A stretch of 40,903 nucleotides of DNA from an uncultured Clostridia bacterium (GTDB taxonomy: Bacteria; Bacillota; Clostridia; Oscillospirales; CAG-272), in contig CALWTY010000019.1 in NCBI GenBank assembly GCA_944384585.1, positions 1 to 40,903 on the forward strand, written 5' to 3'. The notes below the pieces were generated by a model. The model was not told the DNA's origin, searched no databases, and saw nothing but the letters and a program-made list of their open reading frames with translations. The stretch's first letter is position 1, and every line of letters begins with the position of its first letter. A program made the translations under genes and the position numbers. Below are positions 1 through 7,387 of the stretch, in pieces.

Positions 1-63
1 CAGCCCGAGACGAGGAAAAACACGGGAAGCCCTCCGTTCGCCCTCGGCGGGGAAGTATCGTCG

Positions 64-453
64 TCAGCCGGAAACCGACGGAGGGAGGGGACGGTCAAGA
101 CCGAAGGAGACGGCGATGGCGCGGTCGACGCGCCGCATGACCGATTCGTCCAGATGCCCCAATTTTTCGCGCAGGCGCTTCTTGTCGATGGTGCGGATCT
201 GCTCCAGCAGGATGACCGATTCCCGCACGAGTCCGGAGGAGGCGGCGGAGGAGGCGGAGGGCGCTCCGACGTCAATATGGGTGGGGAGCTTGGCTTTGTC
301 GAGACGGCTGGTGATGGCGGCGGCGATGACGGTGGGACTGAAGCGGTTTCCGATGTCGTTCTGAATGATGAGGACGGGGCGGAGACCGCCCTGCTCCGAT
401 CCGACGACGGGGCTGAGATCGGCATAGAAGATATCTCCTCGTTTACACGTCAT
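64..453 (-). CDS. mazF: MazF/PemK-family endoribonuclease toxin
   Basis: This 129-residue protein matches the type II MazF/EndoA family, which cleaves single-stranded RNA at short motifs and is normally held inactive by a small MazE antitoxin. The N-terminus reads [19 protein letters not shown] followed by RPVLIIQND, the classic strand-loop carrying the catalytic arginine; [12 protein letters not shown] and [16 protein letters not shown] are the later family motifs. I prefer the ATG at 453 because the AAAGGA Shine-Dalgarno touches the upstream in-frame ATG at 465 but lies about 11 nt from this one. No MazE-like ORF precedes it on the minus strand, so the toxin looks solitary here; an antitoxin could lie elsewhere. 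Family assignment is secure, activity is inferred. Confidence 0.93.
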   Translation of the reverse strand: MTCKRGDIFYADLSPVVGSEQGGLRPVLIIQNDIGNRFSPTVIAAAITSRLDKAKLPTHIDVGAPSASSAASSGLVRESVILLEQIRTIDKKRLREKLGHLDESVMRRVDRAIAVSFGLDRPLPPSVSG

Positions 454-660
454 GATTGTGATCATCCTTTCCGGAAAGCCCGGCCTTCCGTTGCTTTTTG
501 TTTCCTGCGAATAGTATTGTCCCGGAAAGCGCCGCTCATTCGCGGGAGCGGAATTTTACGCCTTCGGAGGGGGAAATGACGGCTCGGATGTCTGCGCGCT
601 TCGGCGGCAGCCCCCCTCGCTTTTATTCTACGGAATTTTTCGCGTTGTGTGCCTGCCCCC

Positions 661-689
661 TTGTCGGACGGAGCGGATCGTGATATAAT
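661..689 (+). promoter_or_regulatory. Sigma-A promoter upstream of pgeF
   Basis: TTGTCG at 661-666, a 17-nt spacer and TATAAT at 684-689, with TGA just before the -10 (extended -10). It points at pgeF, about 80 nt downstream. The rest of the 454-767 gap holds no convincing gene. Confidence 0.65.
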
Positions 690-767
690 AGACGAGGATC
701 GCGGGGCCTGAATGCGGGGCAGAAACGGCGCAAAACGGGCATATAATAATTAGGGTAGGATTTTGTG

Positions 768-1568
768 ATGCAGGGACAGAGACCGTATGAAAATTCGTTC
801 CTTTTCGCAAGCGGAACTCTTCCGCTCCTTCGCTGTGGGGCGATCCCTTTTCCCCACGGCTTTTCCACCCGTCTCGGCGGGGTGTCGACGGAGGCGGGAT
901 ATGAGAGCCTCGATCTCGGCGCGGGGGGAGACGCTTTGCTTACAGAGGAAAACCGCCGCCGCTTTGCCGGGGCGCTGGGGGTCGGCAGAGATGCGCTGAT
1001 CTTTGCCCGCCAGCTGCATTCCGACCACACGGAATATGTGACGGAGGAGACGATCGGAACGGAACTGTCCTGCGATGCCCTCGTGACCGATCGGCCGGGG
1101 CTGCTGATCGCCGTCAAGACGGCCGACTGCGTGCCGATTCTCTTCTGCGACCCGGCGCACCGGGTGATCGGGGCGGCGCACGCCGGCTGGCGGGGAACCG
1201 TCGCGGGGGTGGCGGCGGCCTGTGTTTCCGCCATGCTGGAGCGCGGCGCTTCCGCCGGGGATATCGTGGCGGCGATCGGTCCCTGCATTCATGCCGACTG
1301 CTATGAGACGGGGCGGGATTTTGTTGATGCGGTGTCGGCCTCCCGCTGCGCTTCCCTCTGTCTGCCGCAGATCCGCCCGGCCGGAAACGGGCGCTATTTT
1401 GCCGATCTCCCCGCCATGAACCGCGCGATCCTGCGGGAGGCGGGGCTGGCGGAGGACAGGATCCTTGTCAGCGGCTTCTGTACCGCCTGCTGCAGCTCGC
1501 TCTTCTTCTCTCATCGGGCAGGGAAAGGGAAACGGGGGCTGATGATGGCGGCGATCCGCCTCCCCTGA
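768..1568 (+). CDS. pgeF: YfiH/LACC1-family purine nucleosidase/polyphenol oxidase (peptidoglycan editing factor)
   Basis: A 266-residue member of the YfiH/DUF152/LACC1 family. Members have been reported as purine nucleoside-processing enzymes and laccase-like oxidases; E. coli PgeF guards peptidoglycan composition. The zinc-site pattern is present: FARQLHSDH near residue 80, KTADCVPILFCD near 125 with its cysteine, and AAHAGWRGT near 145, followed by IGPCIHADCYE. The length is typical. A GTG at 765 and an ATG at 768 both follow TAGGGTAGGA; the ATG has the better 7-nt spacing. It is monocistronic between a sigma-A promoter and the riboswitch unit. The physiological substrate cannot be told from sequence. 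Confidence 0.93.
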   Translation: MQGQRPYENSFLFASGTLPLLRCGAIPFPHGFSTRLGGVSTEAGYESLDLGAGGDALLTEENRRRFAGALGVGRDALIFARQLHSDHTEYVTEETIGTELSCDALVTDRPGLLIAVKTADCVPILFCDPAHRVIGAAHAGWRGTVAGVAAACVSAMLERGASAGDIVAAIGPCIHADCYETGRDFVDAVSASRCASLCLPQIRPAGNGRYFADLPAMNRAILREAGLAEDRILVSGFCTACCSSLFFSHRAGKGKRGLMMAAIRLP

Positions 1569-1608
1569 CCGATGTCGCGGGAATCTTCGCTTTTTTGGTG
1601 TATAATAC

Positions 1609-1637
1609 TTGACAAAGAAGCGTAAATATGGTACTAT
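1609..1637 (+). promoter_or_regulatory. Sigma-A promoter of the riboswitch-ATPase transcript
   Basis: TTGACA at 1609-1614, a 17-nt spacer and TACTAT at 1632-1637 with an extended TG. The predicted start is near 1643-1645, exactly at the 5' strand of the riboswitch P1 helix. Confidence 0.85.
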
Positions 1638-1643
1638 AGAAGA

Positions 1644-1770
1644 ACATAGGGAGTAGTTTGCGTATGAACTGCGTTTCAAGTCAACATCCCACGGCTCTGT
1701 TCCGATTGGCTTGGATTAAAGAACGAGACTGTGTGCGGTGTATATCCGTACCGTTCTCGTTTATTTTTTT
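1644..1770 (+). promoter_or_regulatory. yybP-ykoY manganese riboswitch
   Basis: The leader contains the conserved yybP-ykoY landmarks: GGGAGTAG at 1649-1656, the internal GTCAACATCCC block at 1679-1689, and AACGAGAC at 1722-1729, which corresponds to the conserved 3' loop. ACATAG (1644-1649) pairs with CTGTGT (1729-1734) to form P1. The class senses Mn2+ (established knowledge) and commonly controls P-type ATPases. P1 shares bases with the terminator stem, so Mn2+ binding should stabilise the aptamer, block the terminator and turn the downstream ATPase on; that direction is inferred from the overlap. Confidence 0.88.
1722..1770 (+). terminator. Expression-platform terminator of the Mn riboswitch
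   Basis: AACGAGA (1722-1728) pairs with TCTCGTT (1755-1761), and inside it GTGCGG (1733-1738) pairs with CCGTAC (1746-1751). The T-rich tail runs 1760-1770. The 5' arm overlaps the conserved 3' part of the aptamer, so the two structures exclude one another. Confidence 0.85.
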
Positions 1771-1811
1771 GCGGTTTGCGCGGCTGCCGGAAAGGAAGGG
1801 GAATAACCCAA

Positions 1812-4451
1812 ATGAAGCAATATCTTTCCGAAAAGGAAGAAGTATTGAAGGAACTGAACAGCTCGCCGGATAACGGACTCACTTCATCCGAGGCGGAAGC
1901 AAGGCTGGCCGCCGACGGCAAGAACAAGCTTGCCGAGGGGAAGAAGGTCACGCTCCTGCAGAGGCTGATCGCGCAGATTGCCGATCCGATGGTGCTGGTG
2001 CTGATCGGTGCGGCGGTGGTCTCCGGGATCACGGCCTTTATTGAGCGCGAGTCTCCGACCGACGTATTCATTATCCTTGCGGTCGTCGTGATCAACACCG
2101 TTCTCGGCGTGGTGCAGGAGAGCAAGGCGGAAAAGGCGATCGACGCCCTCAAGGAAATGGCGGCGGCGACCTCCAAGGTGATCCGCGACGGAAAGCAGAT
2201 CACCGTCAGAAGCGAGGATCTGGTTCGGGGAGACATTGTGGTTCTGGAAGCGGGCGACGCAATCCCCGCCGACGGCCGGATCATCGAATGCGCGAGCCTG
2301 AAGATCGAGGAGGCGGCGCTGACCGGCGAATCGGTTCCCTCCGAGAAGACGGAAGCGGTGCTGAAGGCCGCCGATAACGGGGATGTTCCCCTCGGTGACC
2401 GCAAGAATATGTGCTATATGGGCAGCGTCGCCGTCTACGGGCGCGGTCGTATGGTCGTCACCGGCGTCGGAATGAACACCGAGATGGGAAAGATCGCGAC
2501 GGCGATCACCGAGGCCGAGGAGGGGGAGACCCCGCTTCAGAAGAAGCTCTCTCAGCTCAGCAAGATCCTGACCAAGCTGGTGCTGGGCATCTGCGTTTTC
2601 ATGTTTGTTTTCAGCCTGATCCGCAACGGGGAATTCAGCGCCGATGCGGTTCTTGATACCTTCATGCTGGCGGTCAGCCTGGCCGTCGCGGCGATCCCCG
2701 AGGGGCTTGCCGCCGTCGTGACCATCGTGCTTTCGATGGGCGTGACCAAAATGTCGAAGCAGAATGCCATCATCCGCCGTCTGACGGCGGTGGAGACGCT
2801 GGGCTGTACCCAGATCATCTGCTCCGATAAGACCGGAACCCTGACCCAGAACAAGATGACGGTCGTGGAATACCGCGGCAGCGACGAAAAGCTGCTGGCG
2901 GCGGGAATGTCCCTCTGCTCCGATGCCGAGCCGGACGAAAGCGGCAGCGCCGTCGGGGAGCCGACCGAGTGCGCGCTCGTCAACTATGCGACCTCCGTCG
3001 GTCTGCTCAAGCCCGAGCTGAAGGCCGCCTATCCGAGAATCGGGGAAGCTCCCTTTGACTCGATGAGAAAAATGATGTCCACCGTCCACAGCCACGACGG
3101 AGTGATCATTCAGTATACCAAGGGCGCGCCCGACGAGCTGCTGGCACGCTGCTCGCATATCCTGGTCAACGGAACAGCCGTTCCGATGACCGATTCCTAC
3201 CGCACCGAGGTGCTGGCGCAGAACACGGAATTCGCCACCAAGGCGCTCCGCGTGCTGGCCTGCGCGTACAGAAAGCATCCCTCCGCGCCTGCCGACTGCA
3301 GTCCCGAGGCGCTGGAGCATGACATGACCTTCATCGGACTTGTCGGAATGATCGACCCCGTCCGTCCCGAGGTCACCGCCGCCGTCGCACAGTGTGTGCA
3401 GGCCGGCGTCCGCCCCGTGATGATCACCGGCGACCACAAGGATACCGCCGTGGCCATCGCCAGGACCCTCGGCATCATCACCGATGCGTCCCAGGCCATC
3501 ACCGGCGCCGAGATCGACAAATACAGTGACGAGGAGTTCAACGAGCTTGTCACCCGCTATTCGGTCTACGCCCGCGTTCAGCCGGAGCATAAGGTCCGCA
3601 TCGTCAACGCATGGCGCAAGCGCGGATGCGTCACCGCCATGACGGGCGACGGCGTCAACGACGCGCCTTCCATCAAGAACGCCGATATCGGAATCGGCAT
3701 GGGCATCACCGGGACCGACGTCACCAAAAACGTCGCTGACATGATCCTTGCCGACGACAACTTCGCGACGATTGTCAGCGCCGTGGCGGAGGGAAGACGG
3801 ATTTTTGACAATATCTGCAAATGTATCCAGTTCCTCCTCTCCTCCAATCTCAGCGAGGTCGTCAGCATTTTCGTCGCCACCCTCTGCGGCTTCACGATTC
3901 TGAAGCCAGCGCATATCCTCTTCATCAATCTGGTCACCGACTCTCTGCCGGCGCTGGCGCTCGGCGCGGAGAAGGCAGAGCCCGACATCATGACCCGCAA
4001 GCCGAGAAAGAGCAACGAGGGCATCTTTGCCAACGGAATGGGCTTCAACGTCTTCTATCAGGGCGTGATGATCTCGATGATCACGCTGGCCGCCTATTTC
4101 ATCGGTCACTTCATGGAGGCGGGCAAATGGGAGATCGCGGAAAGCGCGGACGGCATGACGATGGCGTTCCTTGCCATGTCGATGGCGGAGATCTTCCACT
4201 CCTACAATATGCGCTCCCATCATTCGATCTTCAAGCTCAAGACGCACAACATGCTTCTGTTTGGTACGATGATCGCCGCGCTGCTTCTCACCACCATGCT
4301 GATCTATATTCCGGCGCTTCGGAATATGTTCGGCTTCGAGGAGATCAGCTTCGCGGAGTATGCCGTGGCGCTGGGTCTTGCGTTCCTCACGATCCCGATC
4401 GTGGAAGTGGTGAAGCTGATTCAGAACAAACGTAAGAAAAAGGACGCTTGA
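1812..4451 (+). CDS. P2-type Ca2+/Mn2+-transporting ATPase
   Basis: An 879-residue P-type ATPase of the calcium-pump (PMR1/SERCA-like) subfamily that exports divalent cations. Visible are the N-terminal cation-ATPase domain, the actuator motif TGES at residues 171-174, the PEGL transmembrane motif in AAIPEGLAAVVT, the phosphorylation site DKTGTLT with Asp339, TGDGVNDAPSIKNADIGI in the P domain, and C-terminal membrane helices. Reading frame extends upstream to 1731, but that part overlaps the terminator; the ATG at 1812 follows GGAAGGGGA with proper spacing. Control by a manganese riboswitch suggests the physiological cargo is Mn2+ (detoxifying export), though family members also move Ca2+. 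It forms a single-gene transcript ending before the tRNA promoter. Confidence 0.95.
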   Translation: MKQYLSEKEEVLKELNSSPDNGLTSSEAEARLAADGKNKLAEGKKVTLLQRLIAQIADPMVLVLIGAAVVSGITAFIERESPTDVFIILAVVVINTVLGVVQESKAEKAIDALKEMAAATSKVIRDGKQITVRSEDLVRGDIVVLEAGDAIPADGRIIECASLKIEEAALTGESVPSEKTEAVLKAADNGDVPLGDRKNMCYMGSVAVYGRGRMVVTGVGMNTEMGKIATAITEAEEGETPLQKKLSQLSKILTKLVLGICVFMFVFSLIRNGEFSADAVLDTFMLAVSLAVAAIPEGLAAVVTIVLSMGVTKMSKQNAIIRRLTAVETLGCTQIICSDKTGTLTQNKMTVVEYRGSDEKLLAAGMSLCSDAEPDESGSAVGEPTECALVNYATSVGLLKPELKAAYPRIGEAPFDSMRKMMSTVHSHDGVIIQYTKGAPDELLARCSHILVNGTAVPMTDSYRTEVLAQNTEFATKALRVLACAYRKHPSAPADCSPEALEHDMTFIGLVGMIDPVRPEVTAAVAQCVQAGVRPVMITGDHKDTAVAIARTLGIITDASQAITGAEIDKYSDEEFNELVTRYSVYARVQPEHKVRIVNAWRKRGCVTAMTGDGVNDAPSIKNADIGIGMGITGTDVTKNVADMILADDNFATIVSAVAEGRRIFDNICKCIQFLLSSNLSEVVSIFVATLCGFTILKPAHILFINLVTDSLPALALGAEKAEPDIMTRKPRKSNEGIFANGMGFNVFYQGVMISMITLAAYFIGHFMEAGKWEIAESADGMTMAFLAMSMAEIFHSYNMRSHHSIFKLKTHNMLLFGTMIAALLLTTMLIYIPALRNMFGFEEISFAEYAVALGLAFLTIPIVEVVKLIQNKRKKKDA

Positions 4452-4465
4452 GGAAAGCGGAAAGA

Positions 4466-4492
4466 CGGGACTGCCGCGCTGCGGCGGTCCCG
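4466..4492 (+). terminator. Probable terminator after the ATPase gene
   Basis: A 12-bp near-perfect stem (4466-4477 with 4481-4492, triloop GCT) lies 15 nt after the stop codon. Only a weak T-tract follows (CCTTTG), so termination efficiency is uncertain. Confidence 0.5.
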
Positions 4493-4524
4493 CCTTTGCG
4501 GAGAAAGAAATTTCGAAAAAACTC

Positions 4525-4553
4525 TTGACATTTCGCGGCGTTCATGATATAAT
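4525..4553 (+). promoter_or_regulatory. tRNA-Gly promoter
   Basis: Consensus TTGACA (4525-4530), 17-nt spacer, TATAAT (4548-4553) with extended TG; the tRNA begins 16 nt after the -10. Confidence 0.88.
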
Positions 4554-4569
4554 ACCTACGCATTGATAA

Positions 4570-4643
<74 letters not shown>

Positions 4644-4650
4644 AATTTAC

Positions 4651-4687
4651 AAACCCGCGTATCTGCTGGATATGCGGGTTTTTCCTT
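4651..4687 (+). terminator. Phage-borne terminator replacing the tRNA-Gly terminator
   Basis: AAACCCGC (4651-4658) pairs with GCGGGTTT (4674-4681), extended inward by GTAT/ATAT with a G-U pair; TTTTTCC follows. It lies just inside attL, so it is phage DNA. The host's own terminator is now beyond attR at 28831. Confidence 0.85.
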
Positions 4688-4711
4688 GTATTATCGGGGT
4701 TTGTGGGAGTT

Positions 4712-4768
4712 TTGAGTTTGATTCTGTGGTCTCGCAAATGAGACATCAGAATCGGATTTCAGACTCAA
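4712..4768. repeat. Nested inverted repeat in the left attachment arm
   Basis: TTGAGT (4712-4717)/ACTCAA (4763-4768) encloses GATTCTG (4720-4726)/CAGAATC (4747-4753), which encloses GTCTC (4729-4733)/GAGAC (4740-4744) around a 6-nt loop. No T-tract follows on either strand, so a protein-binding or excision-related role is likelier than termination. Confidence 0.55.
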
Positions 4769-4789
4769 ATCTGTCACGAATCTGTCACG
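4768..4789. repeat. Tandem 11-bp integrase arm-type repeats, left
   Basis: AATCTGTCACG occurs twice head to tail (4768-4778, 4779-4789), overlapping the 3' end of the first phage gene. The same motif occurs twice at 28728-28750 beside attR. Placement at both prophage ends fits integrase N-domain (arm) binding sites. Confidence 0.65.
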
Positions 4790-5358
4790 GAGCTGACCGG
4801 GGGCAGGAGCGCGGCTATCTTTGAATGATAGCATTCCGCGAGGGAGGGCTGTCTGCCGATTATAGTCGGGAGGTTATACTCTATCGACTCAAGGTCGAAG
4901 ATCATGTCCTCGGCTCCGGCGATCTCTGACTCGACATCGGAGAGCTTCTGCTCCGCGAGGCGGCAGCAGCCGTACTCGTTTTCCGAGGAGAGCCGGAAGA
5001 TCATGTCCTTCAGGCTCACGGCGGTTGACTTCTCCCAGTCGCGCCATGCGGACATACCGTCCCGGACGGCTCTGCGCCGCCATTGGGAATCGGTGTCCTG
5101 ACGTCTCATGCGGTACCACTGTGCCGGGATGACATCGGGAGCGGTGAGAGCTTTATCGGGGATAAGGCTGCCGTTCTGCGCCATGAAGTAGTCTGTCAGT
5201 TTTTCGGCACCGAGTCTTTCTTCGGTCTCGTGGAAGCTGTGCATGGCTGCGTAGCCTCGGAGACCGAGATACAGGAAGTACTCGCGCATCCTGCCGTGAA
5301 ACATCACTCCCTCAAGCGACCGGGCTTTAAGTCCGGCGAGGATATCGTCCGCCGGCAT
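4774..5358 (-). CDS. Phage protein with ferritin-like helical character
   Basis: A 194-residue, largely helical protein. The stretch around residues 18-67 (FHGRMREYFLYLGLRGYAAM, HETEERLGAEKL, then DYFMAQNGSLIP) resembles helices A-B of ferritin-like proteins, and a second long helical pair covers residues 100-165. Similar proteins recur in prophages of gut Clostridia, usually with no assigned function; the ferritin resemblance is structural and does not prove iron storage. It is last in a minus-strand set of five genes between attL and the terminase genes, starting 3 nt after the preceding stop. The Shine-Dalgarno is weak, suggesting translational coupling. Its last codons overlap the arm-type repeats. 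Confidence 0.75.
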   Translation of the reverse strand: MPADDILAGLKARSLEGVMFHGRMREYFLYLGLRGYAAMHSFHETEERLGAEKLTDYFMAQNGSLIPDKALTAPDVIPAQWYRMRRQDTDSQWRRRAVRDGMSAWRDWEKSTAVSLKDMIFRLSSENEYGCCRLAEQKLSDVESEIAGAEDMIFDLESIEYNLPTIIGRQPSLAECYHSKIAALLPPVSSVTDS

Positions 5359-5360
5359 GG

Positions 5361-5768
5361 TCAGTCACCAGTCGGGGGGGTCGCGTTTGCGGCTGCTCCG
5401 CCGTCTATTGTTGAGAGCGTCGGGGTTGCGCAGGCGCGGGAGGTACAGCCGAGCATTCTGAACGACGCGCCGGAGGCGGAGGTGACGAGCCTTGTGGAGT
5501 ACTTGGTTCTTGTTCTCACGTCTGCGGCGGTAGCCGGAGCGCAGCCTGCGGTGAGGAGCGGATAGGTTGCCGTTCCCGTGCCTATGGTTATCACCACAGG
5601 GGCGCTTATTGTGGCGGCTGCGGGGATGGTCTGCGCGATGACGATACAGTATTTCTCCCTGTTGGTATAGGTACCGGCGGGGAGGTTTATCGTCAGGGTG
5701 TTGTTTGCGAAGGTTACTGCCTGTGAGAGGACGAGCCTCGGGCAGAGCTTACAGGTATTACTGCACAT
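5361..5768 (-). CDS. Hypothetical Cys-rich-N-terminus phage protein
   Basis: 135 residues starting MCSNTCKLCPRLVLSQAV, then a strand-rich, Thr/Ala/Ile-rich body with INLPAGTYTNREKYCIVIAQ and VVITIGTGTATYPLL. This looks like a small beta-sandwich with an N-terminal cysteine cluster. Homologues are familiar from Clostridia prophages next to the following genes, but I know no function; a virion-surface or decoration role is only a guess. The start is backed by AAAGGA seven bases before the ATG. No signal peptide or membrane helix is visible. Confidence 0.75.
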   Translation of the reverse strand: MCSNTCKLCPRLVLSQAVTFANNTLTINLPAGTYTNREKYCIVIAQTIPAAATISAPVVITIGTGTATYPLLTAGCAPATAADVRTRTKYSTRLVTSASGASFRMLGCTSRACATPTLSTIDGGAAANATPPTGD

Positions 5769-5877
5769 AAAATTATCCTTTCAGCCTTTTAAGGCGAGAA
5801 CCCGGAGAGTTTCCCCTCCGGGCTTTTGTTTTTTGGAGCCGCTTATCGGCTTATGGCTTTATGCGGCTCCGGTCCGG

Positions 5878-6543
5878 TTAACAGCCGCAGCCGAGGCAGG
5901 AGCCGGTTCCGTTTGCGGCGTAGGGGGAACAGGTGATATACGCAGGCTTGGAGACCGGGCGTATTTCGTTGACGAGGGCGCAGGTCTGAGCCTGCTGACT
6001 GAGGCTGAAGTTAGCAGTGAGAAGCTCCCTGTCCTTTGCCTCAAGGCGGTCGCGGAGTTCCTGAACGGTGTTCGCCTGAATCAGGGCGCGGGTCGCCTCT
6101 CCCTCGGCATGGATCGCATTGGTGATGTCGCAAGTGTTTTTCTGCGCTTCGTATCTTACCGCATCGATATTGCGATTTGTTTCGCAGCAGCATTGCTGCG
6201 TTGCAAACATCGAATCTTTGATCGCCATACCGAGGCCGTTGAAGCCATTGAGCATCGTGGTGTTCTGGGCATAGAAGCCGTCGCAGATACCGTTTGTTAT
6301 GCCGTCGAGCTTGCTTACGACGGTGCGGTTGTCAAAGCCTCTCTGCATGGTGGCTGAGAGGGCATTTTCGTCGACCGCGTTCCGGCTGCCGCCGAACCAG
6401 TTGCCGCCGAAGATGGCAAAGATCAAGACGATCCAAATGAACCATCCGCCTCCCATACCGCACATCCCGTCGGCATAGCCATACCCATTGTTCCGATTGC
6501 TGTTCTGACCGGCGATAAAGCCGGATGTGTACTCGTTTTCCAT
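5878..6543 (-). CDS. Hypothetical phage membrane-anchored protein with QCCCE motif
   Basis: 221 residues. After a Gly/Asn-rich N-terminus there is one membrane helix (WFIWIVLIFAIFGGNWF, about residues 34-50), then a helical, probably coiled-coil stretch containing QQCCCETNRNIDAVRYEAQK, and a C-terminal Cys/Gly cluster ending LGCGC. The start at 6543 has AAAGGA eight bases upstream; the longer frame to 6663 lacks such a site. This protein type is common in prophages of gut Firmicutes and always uncharacterised. It sits in the minus-strand cluster upstream of the terminase divergence. Confidence 0.75.
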   Translation of the reverse strand: MENEYTSGFIAGQNSNRNNGYGYADGMCGMGGGWFIWIVLIFAIFGGNWFGGSRNAVDENALSATMQRGFDNRTVVSKLDGITNGICDGFYAQNTTMLNGFNGLGMAIKDSMFATQQCCCETNRNIDAVRYEAQKNTCDITNAIHAEGEATRALIQANTVQELRDRLEAKDRELLTANFSLSQQAQTCALVNEIRPVSKPAYITCSPYAANGTGSCLGCGC

Positions 6544-6593
6544 GTTTTTGTTCCTTTCGGATGATATATTTATATCCTGCGCGCCGGATATAG

Positions 6594-6821
6594 TCATTTT
6601 TGGGGCAGAGATATGCCGTACTGAGCGGCGATGCTCTGCGGGTCTATGCCTTTGCTTTTGCAAAGGTTGTAAAATGTACTCTCAAGCTGTGCCGGGTTTT
6701 TGCCCTGACAGAGCTGCAGTGCTGGGGAAAGGACGGGATTCTGCGACACGATCTGCCGCATGATTGCCTCGGGATTTCCGCCGGAGGTGAGCATCTGCAT
6801 CATCATGGCTATGGGATTCAA
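6594..6821 (-). CDS. Small hypothetical phage protein (TTG start)
   Basis: 75 residues, helical and Gln/Met-rich: begins MNPIAMMMQMLTSGG and ends IAAQYGISLPQK. It uses a TTG start that shares TTGA with the stop of the upstream gene, with GCGAGG four bases before it, so it should be translationally coupled. Small proteins of this type accompany the neighbouring membrane-anchored protein in related prophages. No function is known. Confidence 0.65.
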   Translation of the reverse strand: MNPIAMMMQMLTSGGNPEAIMRQIVSQNPVLSPALQLCQGKNPAQLESTFYNLCKSKGIDPQSIAAQYGISLPQK

Positions 6822-7174
6822 GCGTCCTCGCCTCCCTCCAGTTTCTTGAGCCGTGCCGACAGCTCGTCAAGCTGGGCGACGGTGGCATAGCGCTCCTTTT
6901 CCGGGTATTCCGGCAGGCGCTTTTTATACACGTCGAAGCAGATCGAGCCGTCGACCATCGAGAGGCGCTTTGCGTATATCTCTCCGGCTTGGGAGTTGAA
7001 GAAGTAGGTGTCGGTACCGTCCATCGGAATCTGAGCCGATCTTGCGGTAAGCTCGTCCTGCACCGGGATTACCTGCGGGTACTGAGGACGGGGCTGTTGG
7101 TACTGGCGGGAGTTATACATATCCTGCGAGTATGCCATAGCCTGCTGCTGGCTGTAGGGGTTATAAGCGTACAT
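6818..7174 (-). CDS. Hypothetical phage protein with Gln/Tyr/Pro-rich N-terminus
   Basis: 118 residues. A low-complexity N-terminus rich in Tyr, Gln and Pro (AYNPYSQQQAMAYSQDMY and on) is followed by a compact strand-rich domain, GTDTYFFNSQAGEIYAKRLS then DGSICFDVYKKR, and a C-terminal helix DELSARLKKLEGG. The ATG at 7174 follows AAAGGAGC with good spacing; the longer frame to 7213 starts in the leader. It is the promoter-proximal gene of the minus-strand cluster and overlaps the next gene by 4 nt. A similar domain occurs in Clostridia phages without a known role. Confidence 0.72.
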   Translation of the reverse strand: MYAYNPYSQQQAMAYSQDMYNSRQYQQPRPQYPQVIPVQDELTARSAQIPMDGTDTYFFNSQAGEIYAKRLSMVDGSICFDVYKKRLPEYPEKERYATVAQLDELSARLKKLEGGEDA

Positions 7175-7203
7175 ATCGGATGCTCCTTTCTTTTGCTGAT
7201 TAA

Positions 7204-7212
7204 ATTTTAGCA
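7204..7212 (-). promoter_or_regulatory. Possible extended -10 promoter for the minus-strand cluster
   Basis: On the minus strand TGC-TAAAAT lies just downstream of the leader terminator, about 30 nt before the first gene, without a clear -35. It would bypass the hairpin if used. Confidence 0.3.
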
Positions 7213-7255
7213 CAAAAAAAAGAACACCCGCGTATCACTTATGTGCCGCGGGTGT
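7211..7255 (-). terminator. Leader terminator of the minus-strand cluster
   Basis: Read on the minus strand, ACACCCGCG (7255-7247) pairs with CGCGGGTGT (7232-7224) and is followed by TTCTTTTTTTT. It lies in the leader, at the predicted start of the 7262-7291 promoter. Confidence 0.75.
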
Positions 7256-7261
7256 GTCGGG

Positions 7262-7291
7262 ATTGTGTCAGATATTGAGTGCATCTGTCAA
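7262..7291 (-). promoter_or_regulatory. Minus-strand promoter in the divergent late region
   Basis: On the minus strand TTGACA (7291-7286), an 18-nt spacer and CACAAT (7267-7262). The predicted start coincides with the 5' arm of the terminator at 7255. Confidence 0.5.
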
Positions 7292-7346
7292 GGGGTTTTT
7301 GAAAAAAATTTTTAAAAATCCAAAAAATTTTTTCGGAGGGCGAAAT

Positions 7347-7379
7347 TTGTCCCTTTTGTCCCTTTTCATCTGCTACAAT
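7347..7379 (+). promoter_or_regulatory. Plus-strand terminase promoter with tandem upstream repeats
   Basis: An extended -10, TGC-TACAAT (7371-7379), lacks a -35 hexamer. Instead the 9-bp motif TTGTCCCTT is repeated head to tail at 7347-7355 and 7356-7364, which suggests an activator-binding site. Confidence 0.5.
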
Positions 7380-7387
7380 AATATCAT

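Noticed and set aside
1884..4247. 787-codon open frame on the minus strand opposite the ATPase gene
   Set aside because: It is a shadow frame in GC-rich coding DNA: composition is His/Arg/Asp-rich without domains, no ribosome site, and the opposite strand carries all P-type ATPase motifs.
7224..7255. Second attachment site because ACACCCGCG resembles the tRNA-Gly acceptor end
   Set aside because: The match is only the 7-mer CACCCGC; the rest of the 30-bp core is absent and the structure is a terminator on the minus strand.
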